Assembly (NCBI GenBank): GCA_036924285.1
Contig: JAYKYS010000004.1
Location: 19,314,001 to 19,378,000, forward strand
DNA from: Asterella californica
Taxonomy: Eukaryota > Streptophyta > Marchantiopsida > Marchantiales > Aytoniaceae
Direction of reading: 5' to 3'
DNA length: 64,000 bases
Part shown: in pieces, positions 24,950-35,378 of the stretch
Numbering within the stretch: position 1 is the stretch's first letter
Layout of the letters: each line of letters begins with the position of its first letter
Notes under the pieces: model-generated
What the model saw: only the letters and a program-made list of their open reading frames with translations
Told to the model about the DNA's origin: nothing
Database searches by the model: none
Program-made: the position numbers and the translations under genes

Positions 24950-27249
24950 CTACTCTGATTGCTCGGAGGTAACCTCTACCTGATCTGCTCCTACCGGAGC
25001 TCCTAACGCGGCTTCTGATAAGCTAGAAAGCCTTACGAACACCTCGGGTAACACTGAGGTAGCTTCCTCCTCATCGTTCGTTGCTGGCCATGCTGTCGCT
25101 GCTGCTTCTTCTTCCTCGGCTTCTGCTTCTGCTTCGGAAGACGGAAGCGTCTTCCGGGAAGCTGGGTCGAGTGGTGCTTTCTCGCTCTTCTGAGGCACGG
25201 GTTCGGTACTAGGGACCATGGCGACCTCATAGGGGTCCGGGGAAGTCGCTTCCTCCACGCGGAATACCTGGGAAGACGGTTCTTCTTCCTGTCTTCTAGA
25301 AGACATCCTATCTTCCGGGGCGTCTTTTAGAGTCTTCTCGGCTTCCAACGCTGTCACTACCAAGTGCACAGCAAGGTCGAACTCCTCCTTCTCCAATTCA
25401 GATCCAGTCGATGGTGCTGGAGCTTGGGAAGATGCAGTTGCAGGTGGCGGAATTAAGGGAAGACCATAGAGTGTCTTCACTCCCTCTATCTGCCGATCCA
25501 AATACCTGAACATACTCTCCTTGCACTCTACCAACATCGCCTTGGACTCATCGTCCGACTCTCTAGCCAAGGTAAGCAACTTCCTACCCGCGGTGAAGTT
25601 GAACTTCTTTCAAAGCGTTTCCGCCGACTGTGCTAGCATCTCCTGCGCACGAGCTTCCGCTGCTTCCCGATGCATCTTCTCGGCTGCAACTCGCGCTTCT
25701 GCGGCTTCTCGCTGCGTCTTCCATGTTGTCTTCTTCTCTGCGAGGGCGGTGATCTTCCCCCGTACTCGGAGAACTTCTTGGTCGTGCTGCTGTAAACGCG
25801 CCTGCAACTCCTGGTTGCCCTTCTTCAGTTGGGTCAGCTCCTTGGCAGAAGCGGCTGCTTCCGTCTTGTACCTTGCTGCGAGCTTCTCCGTGGTACGGAG
25901 ACTAGCTTCCAGCGCTTCTGTCTTCTTCTGGTCTTCTTCCTGACGCATCAAGGTGCGCAGACCGAATCCAAGCTGCAAGGGCTTCTCCTGAGCCTTCGCT
26001 CTCTCCTCCAGCAACTCCATAGCTGGCTGGATCTCTGAGTGGAAGAAGGCGCTGAACTCTTCCAGTCTTCTTCCTGCGGAAGACAGGTTCATCTCCACAA
26101 TTCGATTGGAGGTGTCGACCTTGTCTTCCAGAGACAAGGATGCCTCTTCCACCACAATGGTCTTCAGCTTTTGCACACAGAAGAAGCTACTCTTCTCATC
26201 TTCCGGGGTGGAAGATCTCTCCCCATGGTAGAAGCGGTCCTCTTCACTGCACTTCCTCGCATCGCAGTAGGGGTATCCATCCACCCTTCGTCTTCTGGAG
26301 TCTTCGGAAGACTCCTTGGTGTTGCAGAAGCGGTCTTCTGCTCCGGTCGGGTACTCAACGGCTCTTCTTGCGAGTCAGACTCCGATCCCGAATGAATGAG
26401 GGAGGTGGTCTTCCTATGTACACTTCTAGGACCCATCATCCTCGGAGGCGTGGCGTGTTCCGTTCCACAGGAGTCGTCTTTTCTCACCAGAAGCGTCTTC
26501 TGGTGAGTGCCGGACCTCAGCTGCGACATCAGAGTGGGAGGGGGAGTTGCGGCTGCTGCTTGGTCGTCTTCTTCCGAGGTCTCCTCCTTCTCCTCATGTT
26601 GCCATGTTGGTCCATACTTCACCAACTGTCCTTCCGTGAGATCCACCATGGCTACGTACAAGTAACAGAGGAAAGGTGTCAAGTGTCCTCCTGCCGGGGT
26701 ACCTAAGTACGCTAGCTCCGCCTGTACATATATGTGGAAGAATGAGCCCCAGTTGACGGGCACTCCTTCATCCCACACTGCTTCCAGAAACTCCACGTCC
26801 TGATCTCCAAGGTACCTCGTCTTCTGCGCTTTCCCCTTGGGAAAGAGATGCAGAAACAGCTTCGCCAGAAGTCGCTTCTTCGGCTCCCGGTAAGATTCGA
26901 TCTTCCACCCGTTCCTGCCCTGCTTGTCTTCCATGAAGAGGCAAGTTGTGCTTCCAGGCACATGCCACTCGCTCACGATCCTGGGCAAGATCTTCTTCTC
27001 GAGCCAATACCCTCGATCCTCGGATTCTGACCTGTGGAAGGCCCTGCGCCACCAATCTTCAGTCCAGGAAGATGGTCTTCCTCGAGCTACTCCTGCTTTC
27101 GCAGGTACACGGTTGCGAGGCGGTAATGCTGCCCAAACCTCCTCTAGAAGTCCTTGGTCGGCGAGGTTCCAATCCCATAGGAAGAAGTCGAGACCCAACT
27201 CCTTGAGAAAGGGTGTGGCCTCGGTCAACTCTGCTGCCGGTAACACCAA
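24950..27249 (-). pseudogene. Accessory coiled-coil protein of element F
   Basis: Three open minus-strand segments (27249-26164, 26284-25610 and 25579-24950) form one broken protein of roughly 780 residues. A frameshift joins the first two near 26170-26280 and one TGA (25610-25612) separates the last two. The first part has a globular, Trp-rich region (TEDWWRRAFHR, VNWGSFFHIYVQAELAYLG). It leads into an acidic Ser/Thr/Pro linker and then a long Ala/Glu/Lys coiled coil (LEASLRTTEKLAARYKTEAA, QREAAEARVAAEKMHREAA). The C-terminus is acidic. The first segment has no ATG at its 5' end: a TAA lies just upstream. There is no zinc knuckle, protease or RT motif. Its place after integrase recalls the extra ORFs of Tat-lineage plant gypsy elements. 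Function unknown; gag of a second element is an alternative. Confidence 0.55.
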
Positions 27250-29354
27250 CCCTTAAGGATGCATCGACATACTGGAAGATCTGTTGCACTAAGCCACACG
27301 CACTTACTGTGAGCTGAAGGCTCAGTCCTTCCCAAGTGCCCACAGTCTAGCTTCTACTTCTCAGAAGATGAAACTAGTCTTCCAGAAGACAGCTACTCCG
27401 TCTTCCGGGATTCTAACAGTGCTTCCTAGATAGCTCTCGTCTTCCGAGCTATATCTAAACAATCCTAACTAAGCAAGGCCTCGCATGGATTACCAAGAAG
27501 ACAACCCACCTTGCATTACATCCTACTTCCTATCAGAAGATACAAGATTCGTGAAACGTAGAGTGCATAACAGAGTCAGAAGATGGTTGCGGACTCCTGC
27601 GGTGACAGTGGCTTCTGGGAAGACTCCAAGGACAACTCCCGATTCAATGTCTTCTTTGGAAGACCTCCCGAAGTCAGACTTCCCTTCACTGATCTCACCT
27701 GTCTTTTTCTTCCTACGCGCAATCTATCCTCACAACAGACTCAAGACATTTACACTCTGTTCTTCTGACTTCTCACCTCTCATACACACTCAAAAGAAGC
27801 TTGCTGTATGATGGGAAGACATGACCCTCGACCATTCTCTCCAGATTCTGCCAGCAAGACTTCTCACGACTCTCTCCTAAGTTCGGGAAGAAGAAGGAAT
27901 GGGCTGCTATGGGTCGGATAAAAGAGACCCGAAATGGAACCTCACATCTTCTCGTGCATTTTGCCAGCCCTTCCAGTCTTCTAGTCTCTCTAGGAAGATG
28001 TGGATTTGAGAAGCTTGGAAGACCGGGAGGCACAGGCCTAGTTCCCGACTTCCAACTTCTCGAAATAACAAAACAACTCACCAAGCCACTCAGAATTCGT
28101 ACCAAGCCTCTCTTAACACAAAAGCAAAGCAAATCCACTCTTGATATGAATTGTGTACAGTCGACTTCGGAAGACAGTCAGGCTTTCGAAGACAGTTAGG
28201 CTTCTGAAGCGTCTTTCGAAGACAGTCTTCCGAAGATGTTTCAATCTTCTGAAGCGTCTTCTGTTCAAGGTTTCGGGAGTAGAGGGATGGTAGGATAGGG
28301 AAATTGATAGTTGGGATCTCCAATTTGAGGGCTAGGGGTAGGGAAGCTCGAATTGAACTCGGAAAGAGCAAGAAGATGTCTGACGGAAATTGGGCAGCGC
28401 TTCCGCACCCAATGTCACAATAGGAAAATAGGGATGGGGGAATTGATCGATCAGGTTGCCTGCAAATCACCGGGGAAGCACGGGGGATACCAAACAAAGG
28501 CGAGAAGCAGTGGGAAGGGAAAAGAACATGGGAAGAACCTCTACTATCTTCTGTCTGCTTCTCGAGTTGTCTTCTTCTTCTGCGCGCTTCCGGCTCTGAT
28601 CTCAGCTCCAATACGACCCCACTGAGCTGCTTCCGTCGTCAGCTCCTGACTACGCCTCAATCAATTAAGCCGTCCATCTTTGATTCCACTCAGCTGTCCT
28701 CCACTGACGACGCCTCAATCAATTAAGCCGTCCACCTTTGATTCCACTCAGCTGTCAGCTTCCGGGAGTTCACAGGAAACGCCTTCACCTCCTACGCTTC
28801 CTGCACTTCAGCAAGTCGACCTCGCCTTCCTCCTAGCTTCTAATCGATCCTAACCTCACTCAATTTCACCTCGCTGCCTCCTCACTCAAGCCATCGATCT
28901 TCTCAACCAAGAAGCGCTCCTGCTGCAGGAAGTTGAAATGCGCTAATGCGCTTCCTGCGCATCTTCCCCGCAGATTAGGGGTTTTCGACCCTCTCGACTT
29001 ACCTAACCTGTTCGGTGCACCTACTTCTGACGTGGTTAAGCTTCCACGGTTGCTGTCTTCCGGAAGATACGTGTCTTCCGTCGTCTTTCGTCTTCCGAAG
29101 ACATCACCGAGAAGACGCTTCCCGGAAGACGGTCGTCTTCCGAAGAAATCAACTTATTATTACAAACAACTCATAAGATCATCTTCCTTCTAAGGAAGTC
29201 GTAATCTTAAGTAACAACGCTTCTTCAGTTATACAAACAAGTTATTAATCTCAAGAATTTCAAAAATTTGTGAATCCTGTAATTTGTGGGCACCACATAC
29301 GTCCACCCTCACATGTTTGCGTCCCCGCAAACATCAGCGCTTCAGCACTTCTGT
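27250..29354. other. F element non-coding spacer or LTR-like region
   Basis: About 2.1 kb rich in palindromic TCTTCCGGAAGA-like words, densest at 28150-28270 and 29040-29150. It contains a 58-bp-period direct repeat: CGCCTCAATCAATTAAGC starts at 28653 and again at 28711. The end near 29297 (CACCACA on the plus strand) is followed by a purine-rich stretch in minus sense, so it may be an LTR edge. A 173-codon minus frame (28090-28611) shows no known motif. Confidence 0.45.
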
Positions 29355-31075
29355 TCACGTCCAGTACTTCTTGACGCGCCACCCATTTATACGAGTGGTC
29401 ATCAACGTACCGTCTAACTCTTCTAACTGCAAGGAACCATTGGTGAAGACTTCCAAGACGCGATAAGGACCCATCCAGCGAAGATGAAGTTTCCCGGGGA
29501 ACTTAAGATGTCGATTGTCGTAGAGAAGAACCAAGTCCCCATCTACGACGGTCACCTTCTTCAGCTTGCCATCATAGTTCAGCTTACGTTGCGCTTGTAC
29601 TTCGTACGTCTTCTCCAAAGCTACATTCTTGTCTTCTTCGAACTCTACGAAGTTCAGAAGACGCTGCTCCTAGCTTTCCTCTTCTTCCATGCGTTCGGTT
29701 ACGGCTAACCGGTAAGTAGGGACCTCTAACTCGATGGGCACAATAGGTGTCATGCCATAAGTTAGGTAGAAGGGTGTCTTCTGGGTCGTGACCTTGGGTG
29801 AAATCCTGAAAGCCCATAACACAGATGGCAATTTCGTGTCTCAATCATACGCATGGTTAACAGATACCTTATTCAGGATATTACATAGAAGACCATTCGA
29901 TTTCTCCGTCAGTCCGTCCGCTTTCGGGTTGTACGGCGTCGTCTTCCGATGCTTTATCTTGAAGTATTGGGTCAGGAGAGAAATAGTCTCATTTAAGAAA
30001 TGAGTACCCCTATCTGATACCAATTCCAGCGGACATCTGTATCGAGTGATAATGTTGTGCCAGAGGAACCTGGCTACCACTGCGGCGTCATTCTTTCTTG
30101 TGGCTTCGCCTTCCACCATCTTGGTAGCATAGTCGGTAGCTATCAAAATATACCGTGCTCTGGTTCTTCTAGCCACCGAGGCGATAGGTCCAACAAAGTC
30201 GATTCTCCACTTTTCAAAAGGAGCAAGCGGAAGAATGGGAGTAAGAGGCCACCTAGTAGTAGCTGTTGGTCTTCCCACCCTCTGGCACGCATCACATTTT
30301 TGGATCTCCTGAAAAGTGTCTCTGTACATGGTCGACCACCAATAACCGGCGTCCAACATCTTCTTTACTGTGATCTTCAGCCCATAGTGACCCCCAGCAT
30401 CTTCGTGATGAAGACCCGTGATCACTGGCTTAATCTCTGAAGGCTCAAGACATCTCCTTAGCTTCTCGTCATGTCCCTTCCTAAATAGGATACCTTGGAA
30501 GATGGCATAGGGACCTGCCTTATGTAAGAAGACAACCCTCTGCTCCGCATCCAATCCCTCGGGATACTGTTGGTCTTCCAAGAACTTCCTCAAGTCCTTG
30601 AAGATCGACTCTTCTGTGGAAGTCGCAAAGACTGGATCAGAAGATCTAGTCTCGTCTTCTTGGAAGCAGGCGGTACGCCCCCTCTCAGATGAAAGTGTCT
30701 CTGCGAAAACTGAAAACAGCTTCTCGTCAGGGAACTCGTCTTCCACTTCATCTTCTCGTCGTTTCGTCTCCAATCTGGATAGGTAGTCAGCATTAACATG
30801 TTGTCTTCCAGGTCTGTACTCAACTGTGTAAGTAAATTCCTGAAGTAGAAGAATCCACCTAGCTATCCTACCAGACAAATCTGCTTTCTTCACAAGATGT
30901 TTTAAAGAAAAATGATCCACATAGAAGACAAACAGGTTGGCTAGAAGATAGTGCCTAAACTTTCTACAGGAGTAAATCATGCCAAGACACTCCTTTTCAG
31001 TTGTAGAGTACTTCTTCTCTGCATCACTGAGTTGTCTTCACTTTCAAACTTTCACTTTCAGAGGTATAGAAGTCG
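29355..31075 (-). pseudogene. F element RNase H-integrase, 5' truncated
   Basis: Begins in RNase H: LSDAEKKYSTTEKECLGMIY, then FYVDHFSLKHL and RPGRQHVNADYLSR. A frameshift near 31040 breaks the start. The integrase follows with an HHCC finger (GLHHEDAGGHYG, CDACQ) and catalytic core residues in WRIDFVGP, LVSDRGTHF and GLTEKSN (D, D, E). The conserved C-terminus has MGPYRVLEVFTNGSLQLEEL and ends at 29355. Two in-frame stops interrupt it: TGA near 29840, where relatives have Trp, and TAG near 29670. Reverse transcriptase is absent; the sequence upstream of 31078 is unrelated AT-rich DNA. Motif order (RNase H then integrase) is Ty3/gypsy. Confidence 0.85.
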
Positions 31076-31360
31076 ACCTTTCCTCCATCGAAAGATGAAA
31101 GTGCATATGCATGCTGGATGAACTCCGGGGGAACTTTTGCTCGCTTCATGTTATCAAGAATATATATAAGTGTTAAGTAAAAAATATATATTTAAGTAAA
31201 AATAAAATATTAAAATATTATATAAAAGTTATATGTTATTCATGCCTGGAAACCCGGGGAAGGTAGAAAATAACCCATAAGTCTGGACTCGACTGTTGCG
31301 CTTCAGAAGGTATAAGACGGGAACTCATAGTCGTTAATTCATTAAAATACAGTGAAGTTT

Positions 31361-31444
31361 AATTTAATACCTAACCCTTTCTGTCGGAAGGGTTAGGTAT
31401 TAAATTAACCTCCTGTCGGAAGGGTTAGGTATTAAATTAACCTC
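31361..31444. repeat. 19-bp perfect inverted repeat fused to a 32-bp tandem duplication
   Basis: Arms 31361-31379 and 31388-31406 are exact reverse complements (core AATACCTAACCCTT) around an 8-bp loop. The segment 31381-31412, made of the loop and right arm, is repeated exactly at 31413-31444. Confidence 0.95.
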
Positions 31445-31604
31445 CTGTATATTCAGCTCCTCCATTGGAAGATGGAGGAGGTGAATATGCAGGTGCTATG
31501 GTGAATATATATGATCTCACAAGTAAATGTGCATTCAAGATCAACTTCGGGGAATTTTTGTTAGTTTTCTGCTATCAGAAAAGATGTAAGTATATATGCA
31601 AATT

Positions 31605-31652
31605 TTGTATTAAAAATAAAAAAATAAAAAAATAAAAAAATAAAAAAATAAA
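31605..31652. repeat. (TAAAAAA)n microsatellite
   Basis: An A-rich short tandem array of AAAATAA-type units, several copies in a row. Confidence 0.9.
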
Positions 31653-33000
31653 ATGATAATCACATGAGTTACAGGACGATCCAAACATAACCCACAAAAT
31701 GAATGTAGATATGCGTGCTTCCGAAACTACAAGTACGAGAAGTGACTAACAAACACTTATTAATTTAACCTAAACCTTAATTAAATATCTAACCTTTTCC
31801 TACAAAATGGTTAGGCAACAAATTTGCAAATTTGCCTCCATTTAAAAAAAATGAAAGAGGTGAATACGCAATATACATGCTAGGATCAACTTCAGGAAAC
31901 TACTTGAAAAAGATGCAAGTCCCAGTGCATGAATGAGGTATACCTCCAGATGATACATGAAACGACTGCGCGGAACTGCAAAAGCCTTATGGGTGTAATC
32001 GAGAGAGGGAGAACATCTACAGTTTCTGTCAACCACATAAAGACGTTTTTTATGCAGAAAATATAAAGTGAAGAAAAATCAAGTTACTTCATTTGCACTC
32101 CTCATCATATATTCCGCGATATGGATGATCCTTCCAGTTAATATCACATTGTTAATTATCATTTAAATTCCAATTCTTGTAATTTACGCCGAAAACGTAT
32201 AGTATCAAGTCTACTCACACTTGAAATACTAACCGGGATGACTGTACGTATGTGTGACAAGTGAAATACGTATTTAGTCCGTATCGAGTTCGCGCGGAAT
32301 GAACGCAGCTAGTTATGCGTGCTTATATCTTCCTTCTGTATTATTTACTGCCTTTTTCAATCTTCGGATTGAGGGGAATATGCAAGGTGTTTTGATTTGT
32401 TTCCTACCTCTTCCGCCGGAAAGGATCAGCTGATAGATTAAACTTTCCTTATAATTTTTTCTCTTACTGGACATGCAGTCGCTTTTATGTTCTCTGAAGT
32501 GAGGTTTGAAGTGCATTACTTACAAGCTTTTTCCATCACTTCCGGCATGTATGTAATATATTTTTAACTTAATATTTATGAAACAATCAATAACAATTCA
32601 CGAAAGGGATTTACTCTAGCATTGATCAAATTAAATCCTTCTGACCTAGAACAACCCACTATCCTATAGAGACGAAATGTACCTTCAGATTCCTCTCTCG
32701 TTTTCGACACTTATCATGTTTTTCTTTTTTGGCATATGTGCACTCTGGCCGCATATTATTCACCTCCTCCATCAAGTTTATATATGTTTATTTAGCAGCA
32801 TCTTTCACTTTCGGAAGTAGATCTGTCTGTCTTTGCTGTATGGGTCATGTCTAGATCGTCCTGTAACTTTAAGGACGGTTATCAGATAACTTTTATAAAT
32901 AAATTAACTTTTTTCTTGACACTTTAGTATAAAATCCCACATAATAATTATGTCTTTTCTGGTAACTGACAGCAAGTTCTCCGAAGTTTATCATGCATGT

Positions 33001-34342
33001 ATATATGTGATCATTTGAGATTGTTGAGTCTTAGACCTTCTAAGAGAAAGATCTGGGGTTCAAACTCTCCTGCTCTTGGTTGGAGATGCAACAAAATCAC
33101 TGTTGTGTGAAATTGATCCGAGTACTCTGTAGTTACTCACAAGAAACAGTCCGATTTCTCTTGAAAAAATAAACAGACAAGATAAACATTTACCATTTAC
33201 CATTACGGTAACTCAAGTCGAAAAGGGAACTAGAGTTGAACAAAAAATGGAAACATGGCGAACCTGAAGGTTTTGGGGCGGTGAAGGGCTAGACCAGAGG
33301 TTCCAGAGTAGGTACCGGAGGTACCGACCACGGCTTCGCTTGAACCAGGTGGCTTCACAAGCATGGCACGGAAAAATTAAAGTTATCTGTCTATGTATAT
33401 TCAACACGTAAGTATTTACTAAGGGAAAGTTCGCTTTATTTATAATTTGGGAAATCACATTAGATAATATTGTGATAAAGCATCTTTATAAGCTGCCGCA
33501 TTGGAACGCAGCAAATGAACAGAAAATCCGGTTCTTGCTCCGATTAGGTAGTACTGGACTACAGTAGTTAGAGAGAGAAGAGCGTACACACGTTCCCTAC
33601 AGCGCCTACACGGAAGCGGCGGCCTGGAAGTTGTTAGGACTTTAGAGTCTGTTATTAGGTTTATCTAGTTGTATGGTTTTGTCACTTGCGCGTGGTCGTG
33701 CCTGTTTGGAACGAGAATCTCAAGCAAGAAACCTCGCTTCCTGCCTCCCCACCCTCGATGCCAGCGCATCGATGCCGCTACCGTTCTTTCTGCGTTAGTT
33801 CCGGAATTTGTCACCGAGTCACAGGAGCCACGGACATCACGTGTCGATACGTCTGCCTTGGTCTGTGCGTAAGACAAGCCCCTGGAGTCCAGTCCAAGGC
33901 CTGGACCGAGTTACCAGTCCTCTCATTTGCTGCAATCCAGTTGAATGACTCAACCAGTTGCAGACTGCCCGGCAAACCGTGATTGCAGCCCGTGTCAAGT
34001 TCAGAACTGCGATGACTTTAGATGTGATTCTGCAACGTATCTGTTATACATGTTTAAGATAGTAAATATTCTGTCGCGAGTACGCGACGCAATGAATAGC
34101 AAACGGATGGAATCAAGCTCTACAAGGGAAAGAATGGCAAAGCAACAAACTTCCCTAACTGAAGAACACTGGAGCTAAATCTCGCTGTAAGTAGTCTAAC
34201 CTATCGTCATTATAATATCATACACAGATAAGTCAGTGGTCCTACATACAACATATGCACATGAAATAGCATAGTCTACTGTAATTACTCTCCCGTGGAT
34301 AGTACCTGCTAAAGTTCTCTGTAAAACAATAAAAACCATTGT
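33001..34342. other. Intergenic, nothing firm recognised
   Basis: 33600-34100 is GC-richer with overlapping open frames on both strands (33665-33982), none with a known motif. I see no splice pattern or family signature. Confidence 0.45.
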
Positions 34343-34834
34343 CTAAAAAGCATAATACAAAAAGAAAAAAAGTGATACTCTCCTATCTCTCATGATAAGC
34401 CCTAGCACAATCCCGAAAGAAGAAGATGCGAACTCCAAAGCTGTTGATCTGTATATCTCCAAGGCTAAGGAGATGAAGCGATGTCCTACCTGCATATCCT
34501 TATACTTGTTCATCTTCGTTGCTGCCGTCATGCCTGCAGCCCATCTTGGGAGATGAATGATCATCTGTGCTGTCACTGAGTCCTGTGTCGGATCCCTGAC
34601 AGCCACATCTGTCATTGAGATCTGATCCTCTCTCGTCATGTATAGATCAGCTCTCACTGATCCTCTCGTCTGAAGAGCATACCAACGCTCTCTCCATGTC
34701 GTGTAACGGCTTTCTCGTGCTAAGATAAACACGACGTCTCTGATGACATCGTGGATGGCTGTCCGCTCTTCATCGTGAGGACAACGAGCAAGATGTCGAC
34801 CCCTGAGGTGTCGAGCGAGACACCGCACTCGCAA
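34343..34834 (-). pseudogene. Restriction-like endonuclease tail of a non-LTR retrotransposon
   Basis: A minus-strand fragment with the hallmarks of the C-terminal part of R2/Utopia-type non-LTR retrotransposons. A Cys-His motif CECG...LDTSG comes just upstream in another frame (about 34790-34835), followed after a frameshift by RHLARCPHDEERTAIHDVIR. Then comes RADLYM...DVAVRDPTQ, where A/P-D followed by 12 residues and Asp matches the PD-x(12-14)-D nuclease signature with Pro changed to Ala. KMNKY matches the KxxKY motif, and RFISLALEIY follows. No reverse transcriptase is visible upstream. The element is dead. The identification rests on motif spacing recalled from the family. Confidence 0.55.
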
Positions 34835-34984
34835 GTAGACAATGTCGAAGCAACAGACTGGACCAAGCCTAGACGAAACCTCATCGTTGTAGAAAAGATA
34901 GTCGGTGCGAGTCAGAATGCTCTAATGCAAGGTCAAGCTATGAGTCAAAAGCCTGGGCCCTTGTCCGAACAAGAGCGGAGTTGA

Positions 34985-35378
34985 GCAGTAGTATCTCGTG
35001 AGATGGAAAGATCCACTAAGAGCGTATGAAAAACCTACTGGAAGTGATATCTCGTCAAAGAGGACTGTAGTCTACGAGATCCACCCGTAGCTAGAGTATC
35101 TAATCGAGGGTGTGCTCACGTGCCTCAAGAGTCAAACTATTTCTTGTCTCATGAGGACACAACTGTAGTGGATAAGAACCACCCTCCACCTCTGTCACGT
35201 AGCTCTCCATAATCACCACGTGACAACAATTGAGCTTCCGTCTCCGTGGTTTCATAGAGCTCCGTGCCCTGCTCTCGCCTTCGGGCTTTGAGATCTCTTT
35301 CGGTTTTCTCTCCACGCGTCACTCCGTGAACAGCTGCGGGGCGGCCAGGTCCACCAGCTGTCACAGCCACGTCCACGG
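34985..35378 (+). pseudogene. 5' part of gypsy element D (gag N-terminal region)
   Basis: The last part of this segment, in plus sense, continues in frame into the gag of element D on the far side of element A. The frame reading EQLRGGQVHQLSQ just left of 35379 joins the one reading SSGVAGPDRRGSG just right of 54214. Upstream the frame is broken. Where D begins is unclear, as no LTR is seen. Confidence 0.5.

Larger units (their letters stand above)
23500..31078 (-). mobile_element. Gypsy-type element F, truncated, with downstream coiled-coil ORF
   Basis: In minus sense it runs: RNase H and integrase (31075-29355), about 2.1 kb non-coding, an accessory coding region (27249-24950), and about 1.4 kb non-coding to near 23500. 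The whole stretch shares a striking excess of GAAGAC/GTCTTC words, which argues it is one unit. Reverse transcriptase, protease, gag and the 5' LTR are missing; it stops abruptly at about 31078 against AT-rich repeats. I could not find matching LTRs, so the outer limits are approximate. An alternative is two related elements joined through a shared LTR in the 27.3-29.3 kb interval. Confidence 0.6.
31079..33000. other. AT-rich region with repeated small units
   Basis: No gene. Units resembling CCTCCAT..GAAAGATGRAAG..ATATGCA recur near 31082, 31465 and 31845, each followed about 60 bp later by AACTTC-GGGAA-like words. An inverted repeat plus tandem duplication sits at 31361-31444 and a microsatellite at 31605-31652. 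Confidence 0.55.

Noticed and set aside
28090..28611. 173-codon minus-strand frame
   Set aside because: Sits in the F spacer and is built of its GAAGAC-type repeats; no domain signature.
33040..33085. A GGTTCAAACTC word resembling a Pol III B box, suggesting a tRNA or SINE
   Set aside because: No matching A box at the right distance and no cloverleaf could be drawn.
33665..33982. Overlapping open frames on both strands
   Set aside because: Mutual shadows in a GC-richer patch, with no family motif in any.
35100..35376. Minus-strand frames of 71-75 codons left of element A
   Set aside because: Opposite strand to element D, whose plus-strand gag frame continues across the insertion here.
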